DNA of 64,000 nucleotides from Bacillota bacterium (GTDB lineage Bacteria > Bacillota > Clostridia > Lachnospirales > Lachnospiraceae), in the NCBI GenBank assembly GCA_023386315.1, contig JAEWJZ010000017.1, forward strand, positions 169,505-233,504, given 5' to 3'. Under the pieces are notes generated by a model. The model saw only the letters and a list, made by a program, of their open reading frames with translations. It was not told the origin of the DNA and ran no database searches. A program made the position numbers and the translations under genes. Position 1 is the stretch's first letter. Each line of letters opens with the position of its first letter. Shown here in pieces: positions 9,049 to 18,525 of the stretch.

Positions 9049-9906
9049 TTAAATACCGGCCATCTTGTTTCGAAGATTATCCAAAAATGATAAATTTTTT
9101 AATTTAACCAATACCGTTTTGATCTCAGCGCGCCCAAGATCGATCCAGTCTCCAGGCAAAAGACTGACTGCCGAATCTCCGTCAAACACCGCTGCCTGGC
9201 TGATTCTTTCCTGCCCCATGATTTCAATCCGTATCCTGTCTTCTGCAGAAAGCACGATGCTTCTGGCATTGAGCGCATGGGAACAGATGGGTGTGAGCAC
9301 CAGCATCCTGGAATCAGGTACGATAATTGGTCCTCCTGCAGATAAATTGTAGGCAGTGGAACCTGTGGGAGTTGCTGCAATGAGCCCGTCTGCTCTGTAC
9401 TCCGTTAAGAATTCTCCGTTTACAAACACCTTAAACTGAAGCATCTTTAAGTATTCGCCTCTTGTTATGACAATTTCATTCAGAGCGATATCCCGGTAAA
9501 ACTCCTTCCCGTTGCGGAATGCACTCCCGCTTAACATCATCCGCTCTTCCAGCTTATAGTCATCATAATAAAGGGCCAAAAGGGCTGATTCAATGTCTTC
9601 GGTCCTGGACACCTGGGTTAAGTAGCCCAGAGTTCCCCTGTTAATCCCAAGAATGGGAAGATTGCGTCCGGATAAGTCTCTGGCTGCCTGAATTAAAGTT
9701 CCGTCTCCCCCCAGAGTAATCACGCATTCCGTTTCCTGCGGCACCATGGCTGAATCGGTGTAATGCTTTCCTGCCTGCCATTCTACCTTTTCTCCTCTGC
9801 CGATCAGGCAGACTGCCCCCCTGGCAGTGAGAAATTCCCGGATTTGATCCGCGGTCTCCCGGGCTCCCTTTTTATCCGGATTCATGATTACGTAAAAATG
9901 TTTCAT
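9049..9906 (-). CDS. nadK: NAD kinase
   Basis: The 285-residue product carries the NAD-kinase GGDGTL motif (residues 66-71) and the conserved LNEIVITRG and TPTGSTAYNLSAGGPI blocks that bind nucleotide and NAD. It phosphorylates NAD to NADP in the cytoplasm. AAGGAG precedes the ATG at 9906. It lies 11 nt after tlyA in the same operon. Confidence 0.96.
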   Translation of the reverse strand: MKHFYVIMNPDKKGARETADQIREFLTARGAVCLIGRGEKVEWQAGKHYTDSAMVPQETECVITLGGDGTLIQAARDLSGRNLPILGINRGTLGYLTQVSRTEDIESALLALYYDDYKLEERMMLSGSAFRNGKEFYRDIALNEIVITRGEYLKMLQFKVFVNGEFLTEYRADGLIAATPTGSTAYNLSAGGPIIVPDSRMLVLTPICSHALNARSIVLSAEDRIRIEIMGQERISQAAVFDGDSAVSLLPGDWIDLGRAEIKTVLVKLKNLSFLDNLRNKMAGI

Positions 9907-9917
9907 TCTAAGACTCC

Positions 9918-10733
9918 TTATTTGCCATCGCTTAAGTCTTTGTGAGCTTCTTCCACAACTTTTTCAGGATTTACACTGTATTCCAAAAAGCTCTCCCCGT
10001 CCGGATGATTTTTTAAATGGAGCAGATATTCGATATTTCCTTCCGGCCCCTTGATGGGAGAAAACTCCAGGTGAAGAACCTCAAATCCAATGCTGATTCC
10101 ATAGGATATCACCGACCGGATCACTTCCAGATGTACGGATTTTTCTCTTACAACACCTTTTTTGCCTACCTTTTCACGGCCTGCTTCAAACTGCGGCTTA
10201 ATCAGGCAGACGATCTGTCCATCTTCCGTAAGAAGATTTTTAACCGGTAAAAGTACCTTGGTAAGGGAGATAAAGGATACATCGATGGAAGAAAACTCAA
10301 TCCTGTCCTTAATATCCTCAGACGTTACATAACGGATATTGGTCTTTTCCATACAGACCACCCGCTCATCATTGCGAAGCTTCCATGCAAGCTGCCCATG
10401 CCCTACATCCACGGCATAGACCTTAACAGCGCCGTTTTGAAGCATGCAGTCTGTAAATCCGCCGGTAGAAGAGCCTACGTCCATACAGACCTTCCCCTCC
10501 AGCGTGACGTCAAAATGAGTCATGGCCTTTTCAAGCTTTAACCCGCCGCGGCTCACATATTTTAACGTGCTGCCTCTCACTTCAATGACTGAAGTCTCCT
10601 CAAATGTGGAACCTGCCTTGTCCTCCTTATCACCGTCAACGTATACGATTCCCGACATGATGATGGCCTTTGCCTTTTCCCTGGACTCAGCATGTCCCTG
10701 TTTTACTAATAGCACATCCAATCGTTCTTTCAT
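9918..10733 (-). CDS. tlyA: TlyA-family rRNA 2'-O-methyltransferase
   Basis: The 271-residue protein joins an N-terminal S4 RNA-binding domain (RLDVLLVKQGHAESREKAKAI) to an FtsJ-like methyltransferase domain with the SAM motif DVGSSTGGFTDC near residues 81-92. TlyA proteins methylate ribose in rRNA. Some homologues are annotated as haemolysins, most likely a historical misnomer. The start lies 2 nt after the dxs stop without a strong own RBS, which suggests translational coupling. Confidence 0.93.
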   Translation of the reverse strand: MKERLDVLLVKQGHAESREKAKAIIMSGIVYVDGDKEDKAGSTFEETSVIEVRGSTLKYVSRGGLKLEKAMTHFDVTLEGKVCMDVGSSTGGFTDCMLQNGAVKVYAVDVGHGQLAWKLRNDERVVCMEKTNIRYVTSEDIKDRIEFSSIDVSFISLTKVLLPVKNLLTEDGQIVCLIKPQFEAGREKVGKKGVVREKSVHLEVIRSVISYGISIGFEVLHLEFSPIKGPEGNIEYLLHLKNHPDGESFLEYSVNPEKVVEEAHKDLSDGK

Positions 10734-10734
10734 T

Positions 10735-12636
10735 TCAATTCATCTTATCCTTCCATTCCCTGTTCTGGCGTTCCATATCTAAATATTCCTTCTTCATGCG
10801 CCAGATTATGGAATCACTGTCAATCCCAAGTCCTTTTCGCAGCAGTGAAACGTTTCCGTGCTCCACATATGCATCCGGAAGGGCGATGTTTAATATCTTT
10901 ACATCAGGATAGTGTTCATGTATATAACCGTTGATCAGGCAGCCAAACCCGCCCTGAAGAACATTCTCTTCCATAGTCACAATCAGCCAGTGGCTGCTCG
11001 CCAGATCATCGATCAGCTTTTTATCAAAGGGTTTGATAAAGCGTCCGTTTGCAAGAGTGCAGTTCCAGCCTTCCGCTTTTAACTTCTGCCTTACGTGCTC
11101 GCCCGTGCTTACCATGCTTCCCACTGCCAGAAGGGCGATATCCTTTTCCCGATAAATGATTTCGCCTTTTCCATATTCAATAGGGGTTTTAAATTCTTCC
11201 AGCCCCTGATAGGCCGTTCCTCTCGGGTAGCGCACTGCGATGGGACTGTCAAGGGAAAATGCAAATTCCAGCCCTTTTGCCAGCTCCCAGTCGTTTTTCG
11301 GTGCAAATATACTCATATTAGGTATGGCGCTTAAGAAAGAAAGGTCAAAGATTCCCTGATGGGTTTCTCCGTCACTGCCCACAAGCCCTGCCCGGTCAAC
11401 CGCAAATACCACCGGGAGGTTCTGAATACACACATCATGCAGCACCTGGTCAAAGCCTCTCTGCAAAAATGAGGAATAAACAGCCACTACCGGCTTTAAG
11501 CCGCCTGCTGCCATTCCCGCCGCCGAAGTCACCGCATGCTCTTCTGCAATCCCCACATCGAAAAAGCGGTTCGGGTACAGACTGGAAAACCGTTTTAATC
11601 CGGTTCCGTCAGGCATCGCAGCGGTAACAGCCACAATCTTCTTATCGTCTTTCGCAAGACGGCAGATGGTCTTTGAAAACACATCTGTATAGCTTAAATT
11701 CTTCTTTTCATTTTTGGGCCTGCCTGTCAGGATATTAAAGGGCTCCACTCCGTGAAACTTGGATGGATTTTTTTCTGCAGGGGCATATCCTTTTCCCTTT
11801 TTGGTAATCACATGAACCAGTACGGTATGATCCAGATTCTTTGCCTCTCTTAAGGTCCTTGTCAAAGCCTTGATATTATGACCGTCTACCGGACCTAAAT
11901 AGGTGATCCCCATATTTTCAAACAGCATTCCGGGAATCAGAAGCTGTTTAATTCCGTTTTTCGTCCGGCTGATTTTATCAATGAGCTGTTCCCCGATAAC
12001 CGGAATTCTGGAAAGCGTGTTGGTTACGTGTTTTTTTAAATCCAGATATCCGTTGCCGGTTCGTATGCTGTTTAAATAGGTGGACATGCCGCCCACATTT
12101 TCGGAAATGGACATATTGTTATCATTCAGAATGATAACAAAGTTCTTCTTCATCTGGGCTGCGTTATTTAAAGCCTCGTATGCCATTCCTCCTGTTAAGG
12201 AACCATCTCCGATTACTGAAACAACAAAGTGGTCCTCTCCCAGCACATCTCTTGCCTGGGCAAGTCCAAGTCCGGCAGAAATAGAAGTGGAACTGTGTCC
12301 GGTATCAAAGGCATCACAGGGGCTTTCCTTACGCTTTGGGAAACCGCTCATGCCGCCGTACTGGCGCAGTTCATCAAATTCCATTCTTCTTCCGCTTAAG
12401 ATTTTATGAGTATAGGACTGATGCCCCACATCCCAGACAATCTTATCCTTTGGCAGATTAAAAGCAAGATAAATTGCCATGGTCAGTTCCACCACGCCTA
12501 AATTAGAGGCCAGATGACCGCCGGTTGTACTTATTTTTTCTATTAAAAAATCACGGATTTCCTGACTTAAAATCGTCAGCTCCTGTCTGGAGAATTTCTT
12601 TATATCGTCAGGTCCGTTAATCAGTTCCAGTATCAT
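10735..12636 (-). CDS. dxs: 1-deoxy-D-xylulose-5-phosphate synthase
   Basis: The 633-residue transketolase-family enzyme has His41 in HLASNLG, the thiamine-diphosphate motif GDGSLTGG (143-150) ending in the NN pair, and the transketolase DRAGLVGSDG loop in the central domain. It condenses pyruvate with glyceraldehyde-3-phosphate, the first step of the MEP isoprenoid pathway. It directly follows ispA, which uses the pathway's products. The RBS is AAAGGA. The length is full. Confidence 0.97.
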   Translation of the reverse strand: MILELINGPDDIKKFSRQELTILSQEIRDFLIEKISTTGGHLASNLGVVELTMAIYLAFNLPKDKIVWDVGHQSYTHKILSGRRMEFDELRQYGGMSGFPKRKESPCDAFDTGHSSTSISAGLGLAQARDVLGEDHFVVSVIGDGSLTGGMAYEALNNAAQMKKNFVIILNDNNMSISENVGGMSTYLNSIRTGNGYLDLKKHVTNTLSRIPVIGEQLIDKISRTKNGIKQLLIPGMLFENMGITYLGPVDGHNIKALTRTLREAKNLDHTVLVHVITKKGKGYAPAEKNPSKFHGVEPFNILTGRPKNEKKNLSYTDVFSKTICRLAKDDKKIVAVTAAMPDGTGLKRFSSLYPNRFFDVGIAEEHAVTSAAGMAAGGLKPVVAVYSSFLQRGFDQVLHDVCIQNLPVVFAVDRAGLVGSDGETHQGIFDLSFLSAIPNMSIFAPKNDWELAKGLEFAFSLDSPIAVRYPRGTAYQGLEEFKTPIEYGKGEIIYREKDIALLAVGSMVSTGEHVRQKLKAEGWNCTLANGRFIKPFDKKLIDDLASSHWLIVTMEENVLQGGFGCLINGYIHEHYPDVKILNIALPDAYVEHGNVSLLRKGLGIDSDSIIWRMKKEYLDMERQNREWKDKMN

Positions 12637-12651
12637 AATTTTTTTAATCCT

Positions 12652-13539
12652 TTATTTTTCCCGGTAAACCAGCATCCGGATCAGTTTTTCCAGAAAGCCG
12701 TTCTCTCCCGGCAGCTTTTGAAGGCAGGCAACTGCTTCCTCAGAAATTCTCTCCACAGCCTTCTTCGCCTGTTCCATTCCCTCCAATGTTACATAGGTGG
12801 TTTTATGATTTTTTTCATCACTGAATACGGGTTTTCCCAAAGTCTTTGCATCGCTTGTCACATCTAAAATATCGTCCTGAATCTGAAATGCAAGTCCGAT
12901 TTTAGATGCCATCTCTTCCACTGCCTTTAACTCGTCTTCCCCGGCACCCCCAAGCACCGCTCCGATCATCATGGACGCCTCTAAAAGGGCTCCCGTCTTT
13001 AACCGGTAGATGAAGTCCAGCTCATCGGCTGGAATCGGCTTTCCAGCCAGTTCCACATCAACGGTCTGACCGCCTATCATGCCGAATATTCCAGTCTTTT
13101 GCGCCAGAATTCCCATAGCTGCGGCAACCCGGTCCGGCCTGTCCGAAAAGTTAAGTGCCTTTGCTGCTGTCTCCATGGAATAAATCAAAAGACCGTCACC
13201 TGCAAGCACTGCCATATCATATCCGAATTTCACCCATGCAGTAGGAAGTCCTCTGCGCAGGGTATCGTTATCCATACACGGGAGATCGTCGTGAATCAGA
13301 GAAGAGGTATGAATCATCTCTATGGCCGCCATAAAGGGCTCTATCTCTTTTCCCGTTCCTCCGAAAAGACGGTATGTCTCCTGCATCAGCATGGGGCGCA
13401 GCCTCTTTCCCCCAGCCCGCATGCTGTAATCCATCGCCTCAAGAACGGTACTCTGGTATCCTTCTACAGCTGGAAGGAAGCTCTCCACAATCTTCCATAC
13501 TTCATTGGTCCGTCCGGACAGTTCTTCATGAAAGTTCAT
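12652..13539 (-). CDS. ispA: Farnesyl/geranylgeranyl diphosphate synthase
   Basis: This 295-residue polyprenyl synthase has both Asp-rich motifs: DDLPCMDND (residue 84 onward) and QDDILD in the C-terminal half, plus GGKRLRP. It elongates allylic diphosphates with IPP. The ATG at 13539 gives the typical N-terminus and overlaps xseB by 14 nt. Alternative in-frame starts at 13551 and 13566 are possible; the GGAGG inside xseB lies closest to 13551. The chain length of the product cannot be settled by eye. Confidence 0.92.
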   Translation of the reverse strand: MNFHEELSGRTNEVWKIVESFLPAVEGYQSTVLEAMDYSMRAGGKRLRPMLMQETYRLFGGTGKEIEPFMAAIEMIHTSSLIHDDLPCMDNDTLRRGLPTAWVKFGYDMAVLAGDGLLIYSMETAAKALNFSDRPDRVAAAMGILAQKTGIFGMIGGQTVDVELAGKPIPADELDFIYRLKTGALLEASMMIGAVLGGAGEDELKAVEEMASKIGLAFQIQDDILDVTSDAKTLGKPVFSDEKNHKTTYVTLEGMEQAKKAVERISEEAVACLQKLPGENGFLEKLIRMLVYREK

Positions 13540-13741
13540 GTTCTTCACCATTTTCCTCCAGTACAATTATCTTTTTTTCCACTTTATCTATTTTATCATT
13601 GCAGGACTTGACAAGCTTCATGCCTGCCTCATAATACTCAAAAGATTCCTCTAAAGAGCTTTCTCCGCTTTCCAGCTTTTTGACCAGCTCCTCCAAATCT
13701 TTTAAGGTCTCTTCAATGGTTCTTTCTTTTTTTACTGCCAT
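13526..13741 (-). CDS. xseB: Exonuclease VII small subunit
   Basis: The 71-residue helical protein has the XseB pattern: TIEETLKDLEELVKKLESGESSLEESFEYYEAGMKL. It partners XseA to degrade single-stranded DNA. AAGGAG precedes the ATG. It lies 14 nt after xseA and overlaps ispA. Confidence 0.94.
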   Translation of the reverse strand: MAVKKERTIEETLKDLEELVKKLESGESSLEESFEYYEAGMKLVKSCNDKIDKVEKKIIVLEENGEEHELS

Positions 13742-13755
13742 AAGCTTAATTCTCC

Positions 13756-15042
13756 TTATTTGTCTGCTTCTGACACTTCTGATGGTTCCACCTCTGACAC
13801 TACGGCTTCAATCATTCCATCCCGCAGTTTAAGACGAAGAGTATCCCCGGTCTCTACCTGCATAACAGAGTCAATTTTCCTGTTCTGTAAATCAGTGATA
13901 AAACCATATCCGCCGCCTATTTTCCCCAGAGGGGAACAGGCATGAAGGCGTCCGGCAAGCAGTTCCAGCCTGTGCCTGTCCCGTAACGTCTGCTTCTTAA
14001 TGAGCTGGCTCATAAGAAAAGCTGATTCATCAAGATACCTCCGTTCAGCCTCAATCTGACGAAGAGTCAGGCTTCTTAGCTTCTCCTCCAGATCATGAAG
14101 CCGCTGCCGCTGCTCACGAATACTCCGTTTTGGATCAAAATACTTTAATTTTAACTCATATTGTCTGATGGAAAAACGGCAGCGTTCCAGCTTCCTGTCC
14201 ATCATGGTTCTTAACGTATACCGGATACTGTCCGTCTGTTCTTGAAACTGTCTGTAATCAAACACTGCAAGCTCTGCAGCTGCCGAAGGGGTTGGCGCCC
14301 GCATGTCCGCAACATAATCTGCTATGGTCACATCGGTTTCATGGCCTACTGCTGAAATTACCGGCACAGAGCAGTTAAAAATTGCTCTGGCAACAGCTTC
14401 TTCATTAAATGCCCACAGATCCTCGATCGATCCGCCGCCTCTTCCCACAATGAGAACATCAAGTCCCATCTGGTCTAACAGTTCAATTCCTTTTACTATG
14501 CTCTCTGCAGCACCGTTTCCCTGTACAAGAGCCGGATAAAGATAAAGCTGCACAAAGGGGTTCCGCCTGGCGGATATATTCATAATATCCCGGATTGCAG
14601 CGCCTGTGGGGGCAGTCACCACTCCCACACGCCTTGCATATCTGGGAATTTCTTTTTTATATTCAGGGGAAAACATCCCCATCTCCTCCAGTTCATTACG
14701 AAGCTTTAAGAAACGTTCGAATAAATCTCCCATTCCTTCTCTCGTAATTTCCTGGGCGTAAAGCTGATATCTTCCGTCCCTCTCATAGACCTCAACGCTT
14801 CCCTTTGCAACGATCTGCTGTCCTTCTTCCAGATGAAAGGAAAGACCTTTCCTGGATCCGGCAAACATCACTGCCGAAATAGAAGAGGCTTTATCTTTTA
14901 AGGTAAAATATATATGACCGGAAGTATGATATTTGCAGTTGGACACTTCCCCTTTGATGGAAATCCGGTTCAGTGCAAAATCCTGGGCAAACATATTTTT
15001 AATATAAGCATTAATCTGGGTTACGGAATAAACACCTGCCAT
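13756..15042 (-). CDS. xseA: Exonuclease VII large subunit
   Basis: The 428-residue product has an N-terminal OB-fold domain (SVTQINAYIK, VSNCKYHTSGHIYFTLKD) and the XseA catalytic core with GRGGGSIEDLWAFNEE near residues 200-215 and VGHETDVTIADYVAD nearby, followed by coiled-coil helices. It starts 2 nt past the nusB stop with no strong RBS, so translation is probably coupled. The length is near the family norm. Confidence 0.95.
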   Translation of the reverse strand: MAGVYSVTQINAYIKNMFAQDFALNRISIKGEVSNCKYHTSGHIYFTLKDKASSISAVMFAGSRKGLSFHLEEGQQIVAKGSVEVYERDGRYQLYAQEITREGMGDLFERFLKLRNELEEMGMFSPEYKKEIPRYARRVGVVTAPTGAAIRDIMNISARRNPFVQLYLYPALVQGNGAAESIVKGIELLDQMGLDVLIVGRGGGSIEDLWAFNEEAVARAIFNCSVPVISAVGHETDVTIADYVADMRAPTPSAAAELAVFDYRQFQEQTDSIRYTLRTMMDRKLERCRFSIRQYELKLKYFDPKRSIREQRQRLHDLEEKLRSLTLRQIEAERRYLDESAFLMSQLIKKQTLRDRHRLELLAGRLHACSPLGKIGGGYGFITDLQNRKIDSVMQVETGDTLRLKLRDGMIEAVVSEVEPSEVSEADK

Positions 15043-15044
15043 AA

Positions 15045-15488
15045 TTACACCAGCTTTGCCAGAACTCCGTTAATGAAAGCCGGAGCTTCGTTCCCGCCGT
15101 ATTTTTTAGCCAGTTCTACCGCCTCGTTGATGGCTACCTTTTCCGGCACATCTTCGTCGAATAATATTTCATAAAGAGCCAGACGAAGGATTGTTAACTC
15201 CGCTCTTCCCATACGCTTTGTCTTCCAGCCTTCTGCCACTTCATTGATCTTTTCATCCAGTTCCGGAATTTTATTCATGACTGCTTCTGTCTTTTCCTTT
15301 AAAATGGCAGAATTCTCTTCACTCATATCTACGTCATGAACAATTTCTTCTACACCTTCCGTATTGAAATCATCCTCTTTTGGTTCCTCAAAATATTGAT
15401 TAATCTGCCAAAGCTTCTCCTCTGCGGGGTGAAAATCAGCGCAGAAAAGCATCTTAAAGCAGTGTTCACGCATTTTACTTCTGGTCAT
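15045..15488 (-). CDS. nusB: Transcription antitermination factor NusB
   Basis: The 147-residue helical protein begins with the NusB N-terminus [13 protein letters not shown] and ends with [28 protein letters not shown] helices. NusB binds boxA RNA with NusE in rRNA antitermination. AGGAGG precedes the ATG. It is the first gene of the operon that runs to recN. Confidence 0.95.
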   Translation of the reverse strand: MTRSKMREHCFKMLFCADFHPAEEKLWQINQYFEEPKEDDFNTEGVEEIVHDVDMSEENSAILKEKTEAVMNKIPELDEKINEVAEGWKTKRMGRAELTILRLALYEILFDEDVPEKVAINEAVELAKKYGGNEAPAFINGVLAKLV

Positions 15489-15533
15489 TTACCATGGTCC
15501 TCCTATTGGTGATTTTGCTGGACGTTTGGAATT

Positions 15534-15562
15534 ATTATACCTTAACAGGGTTTTTTATACAA
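15534..15562 (-). promoter_or_regulatory. Promoter of the nusB-recN operon
   Basis: On the minus strand TTGTAT (15557-15562) and TATAAT (15534-15539) are 17 nt apart, 46 nt upstream of the nusB start. It is a good SigA-type match. Confidence 0.7.
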
Positions 15563-15592
15563 TAGAAACTTTTGTACGCCGGTATGGGAGGC

Positions 15593-17020
15593 TTAATTAT
15601 AAACAGCATACTGGTTTTTCCCTTTTCCCTTTGCCTGGTATAATGCCTGATCCGCCCGTCTTAAAATCGCATCGTATTCCGTTTCCTCCTCTTCGATCAG
15701 CGTGATTCCAATGCTTGCATGGACCTTTCCGGAGATATGGAACGCATTAATAATGCGCTGGGCAATGGCTTCCGGCTGTTTCCTTCCTCTCATTCCATAG
15801 AGCCAGATACAGAATTCATCTCCACCGAAGCGGACGATCACATCCTCCTGTCTCGTGCAGGCATTTAAAATCTGCCCTGCCTGAACGAGAACCAAATCCC
15901 CCTTATGGTGACCAAAGGTATCGTTTATTTTCTTAAAATCATCGATGTCAAGGAACATACATGCATAGAAGCGGTTTTTTCCTCCGATCTTCAGTCCGTG
16001 CTCCACCAGTTTTTTTGCCGTCTCTCTGGTATAAACTCCGGTGAGATAATCCTTCTGCAGCCGCTTTTCCTCTTTCTTTCTGGTATGGACAATTAAAAGA
16101 GTGAGTACAACCCCGCAAAATAACAGGAAGGTCGATCCTGCAATGAATTTTGCGGAAAGTGACTTGATCTGATGAAAGGTGTTTTCATATCCTTCTGTCT
16201 CTACAAAGGTAGCCATAAACCAGTCATTAATTCCCATGGGCTGATAGTAAAGAAGCCGTCTGTAATCATTCTCATAATAAGTAATATAACCGGATTGGCT
16301 GCCGTTAATCCCGGCTTCCATCTCAGAAAACGTCTGTCCCGGTCCGAACTGCCTGGTTTTAAGCATTTCAAAGAGAGAAATCTGGTTCTCGCACGCTGTG
16401 CAGGAAATCAGAATCTCTCCATCTTTTTTAAATATCATGTTTGCCCCGTAACGGCTTAAGTCTGTATCACTTAAATACTGCTTCAGCTTATCTGCAGACA
16501 ATTCCAGACATGCCACACCCTTTACAGTGCCCTCTCTGATAATGGGGACAGCCAAAACCACACTGTCCCTGCCCTGAAAGCTTTCTTTCAGCAATCCGGA
16601 TACATTTTTTTCACCGTCTAACGCTTTTTTAAAATAGTCACGGGAAGAAATATCCTGAGTTTCACGATTTCCATAGTAAAGAATTCCTGACGCATCTGCG
16701 ACGCCAAAACGGGAATCCTCTTTTTCGTAATCCTGTACCTGCTCCCACCACCGCTCGTTCCCTGAGCCATCTGGCAGATCACAGTAAACCGCAAACAATT
16801 CCAGCCATTCGAATTTTGTCTGCATCATGGATTCAATATAATTCAGTGCCTTGTCGTTCTCCTGTTTTAAATCTCTATGGGTCTGCAAAAACAGACTCCG
16901 TTCCACTTCATGAAAATAGTAGAAATTTAAAACGCAGATTCCGATAATCACCGACATCACAAGACCTGCCAGGATCAGCAAATTCGGTGGATAGTGCCCC
17001 CCGTTTCTACGATTCATCAT
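15593..17020 (-). CDS. Membrane diguanylate cyclase with Cache sensor
   Basis: The 475-residue product has an N-terminal membrane helix (about residues 15-38), an extracellular dCache-like sensor (about 45-290, with SSRDYFKKALDG), a second helix (about 290-310) and a cytoplasmic GGDEF domain (about 325-475). The active-site GGDEF is intact, and an RQED I-site lies exactly five residues before it, so c-di-GMP synthesis with product inhibition is expected. The ATG at 17020 (or 17017) was chosen over a GTG at 17032. It sits between asp23 and nusB, an unusual place for a signalling gene. Confidence 0.88.
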   Translation of the reverse strand: MMNRRNGGHYPPNLLILAGLVMSVIIGICVLNFYYFHEVERSLFLQTHRDLKQENDKALNYIESMMQTKFEWLELFAVYCDLPDGSGNERWWEQVQDYEKEDSRFGVADASGILYYGNRETQDISSRDYFKKALDGEKNVSGLLKESFQGRDSVVLAVPIIREGTVKGVACLELSADKLKQYLSDTDLSRYGANMIFKKDGEILISCTACENQISLFEMLKTRQFGPGQTFSEMEAGINGSQSGYITYYENDYRRLLYYQPMGINDWFMATFVETEGYENTFHQIKSLSAKFIAGSTFLLFCGVVLTLLIVHTRKKEEKRLQKDYLTGVYTRETAKKLVEHGLKIGGKNRFYACMFLDIDDFKKINDTFGHHKGDLVLVQAGQILNACTRQEDVIVRFGGDEFCIWLYGMRGRKQPEAIAQRIINAFHISGKVHASIGITLIEEEETEYDAILRRADQALYQAKGKGKNQYAVYN

Positions 17021-17118
17021 ATAAAAAAACACCTGTCCTTAAGAATCTTTCGACTCACAATATGGTCCATTATAAATCCTGTCCTATTCCATTACAAGGA
17101 GAATTTCATCTTTTCACT

Positions 17119-17162
17119 AAAAAAACAGCGGGGATGGACCGAATGACCGGTTCTCCCCGCTG
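17119..17162 (-). terminator. Strong terminator after asp23
   Basis: On the minus strand CAGCGGGGA (17154-17162) pairs with TCCCCGCTG (17126-17134), followed by seven Ts. It separates asp23 from the GGDEF gene. Confidence 0.9.
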
Positions 17163-17174
17163 CAAAATATGAAT

Positions 17175-17561
17175 TTATTTGTTTTCTTCCAGTGCTACTC
17201 CGGCAATCCGGATGTTCACATCAAGAACAGAAAGGCCAGTCATATTCTCAATGGCATTCTGCACCTTTTCCTGAACTTTTTCACTGACGGAAGGGATACT
17301 GTAACCATATTTTATGTTTAAGGACAAATCTACGGAAACGTGTTCCTCTGTCAGTTCCACCTTGACACCTTTGGATAAGTTTTTCATGCCCAGCTTCGCC
17401 ACCAGTTCGTTGGTGATATTGCCTGCCATGGAATCCACTCCGTCTACTTCCGTTGCAGCAAGACCTGCGATGATAGCCACAACATCATCTGCGATCTGTA
17501 CTTCACCGATTTTATCTTTTTCATATACTTTGTGAGTATTTCTGTTTTCCAATTCTGCCAC
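17175..17561 (-). CDS. Asp23/Gls24 family envelope stress protein
   Basis: The 128-residue product has the Asp23 pattern: GEVQIADDVVAIIAGLAATEVDGVDSM, a central VSVDLSLNIKYGYSIPSV strand region, and a C-terminal VLDVNIRIAGV. The start is inferred as GTG at 17561 because AGGAGGG lies 8 nt upstream. In-frame ATGs further up (17630, 17603) lie over the predicted promoter. Proteins of this family are linked to cell-envelope homeostasis. It usually precedes nusB; here a GGDEF gene separates them. Confidence 0.9.
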   Translation of the reverse strand: MAELENRNTHKVYEKDKIGEVQIADDVVAIIAGLAATEVDGVDSMAGNITNELVAKLGMKNLSKGVKVELTEEHVSVDLSLNIKYGYSIPSVSEKVQEKVQNAIENMTGLSVLDVNIRIAGVALEENK

Positions 17562-17601
17562 TTCGATTCCCTCCTGTTTCGTATTTCTGGATTCTGAAAT
17601 C

Positions 17602-17630
17602 ATTATAGCAAAATTGTCAACTGTTTGCAA
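17602..17630 (-). promoter_or_regulatory. Promoter of asp23
   Basis: On the minus strand TTGCAA (17625-17630) and TATAAT (17602-17607) are 17 nt apart, about 40 nt before the GTG start. This supports both the GTG start and transcription independent of the spoIIIA operon. Confidence 0.6.
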
Positions 17631-17637
17631 AGGCTTT

Positions 17638-18510
17638 TTACTCCTCCAGTTTCATCAGAGTAATGACAATACTCTCTGCTCCAACTTCAGTTTTTCTCTT
17701 TACGATATCTTCGATCTGGGCACGCTGGGGATCTGTAATGCTGGCTGCATTGATGACTACATCTACTTTTCCGTTTGAGATGCTGACAACCGGATTGGCA
17801 AAGCCTTTGGCAAGGAGAAGGGTCTCCGCGGCATTTTCCTTTTCGGCAATTGCTGTCATGTCAATCATCTGCTGAATGGCCTGCTGCTTTGCTGCCTCTT
17901 CAATATTCGGATTGTTAATTAAATTCATCAGAGTTTCTTTGTTTCTTGCCCTTACCTGTTCTCTGTTCAACTGCACGCTGGATATGTAATCTGCTACGTT
18001 CATACCGCTGGTTAAAACAGCTTCTCCGGGATTATCAAGACCTGTATCAGCTGCCTGGGTCTCACCGGCTGCTGCTGCCTGGGTCTCACCGGCTGCTACT
18101 GCCTGGGTCTCACCAGCCGCAAGGCTTTCTGCTGTCTGGTTCTCTGCCGCTACCTGTGTACCTCCGGCTGCTGCATTATCTGCGCTGCCCGCAGATTCGG
18201 CTGCTGCCAGTTTGTCAATATCTTCGGCATCCTGATCCAGACTGGCGATATCCTTGCTGGAATCACTGCCATTTAATGCCTGGTTCTCTGCTAAAATGTC
18301 TTCTTCGGAAATGTCAGTCGCTCCTGCTTCATAAACATCGGTTCCTGAGGCTGCTTCCTGCTTTCCGGCATAATTTAAATATCCGGCGGCAGCGATCATG
18401 ACTGCCAGAGTTGTAATGATAATCTGGTTTCTTCGAAACAGTTTCTTCATATCCATTTTCTTTGGGGTTTTCGGGACATTGGGTTCATTGCTTGTTTTCC
18501 AACTTTTCAT
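17638..18510 (-). CDS. spoIIIAH: Stage III sporulation protein AH
   Basis: The 290-residue product has one N-terminal membrane helix (about residues 30-48), an Ala/Gln-rich linker containing three AAGETQA repeats, and a C-terminal YscJ/FliF-like ring domain (about 165-290, with QAIQQMIDMTAIAEKE). SpoIIIAH in the mother cell membrane pairs with SpoIIQ to form the channel joining mother cell and forespore. The ATG at 18510 has AAGGAG 8 nt upstream. It is longer than the Bacillus protein because of the linker. Confidence 0.93.
   Translation of the reverse strand: MKSWKTSNEPNVPKTPKKMDMKKLFRRNQIIITTLAVMIAAAGYLNYAGKQEAASGTDVYEAGATDISEEDILAENQALNGSDSSKDIASLDQDAEDIDKLAAAESAGSADNAAAGGTQVAAENQTAESLAAGETQAVAAGETQAAAAGETQAADTGLDNPGEAVLTSGMNVADYISSVQLNREQVRARNKETLMNLINNPNIEEAAKQQAIQQMIDMTAIAEKENAAETLLLAKGFANPVVSISNGKVDVVINAASITDPQRAQIEDIVKRKTEVGAESIVITLMKLEE
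18051..18122. repeat. Three 24-nt tandem repeats in spoIIIAH
   Basis: Three consecutive 24-nt units starting CTGCCTGGGTCTCACC lie at 18051-18074, 18075-18098 and 18099-18122. The first two differ at one base and the third has a few more changes. They encode repeats of the AAGETQA type in the linker. The copy number may vary between strains. Confidence 0.85.
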
Positions 18511-18525
18511 ACCTGACACTCCTTT

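Noticed and set aside
9918..10733. Calling tlyA a haemolysin
   Set aside because: S4 plus FtsJ domains and the operon context support rRNA methylation; no toxin features are seen.
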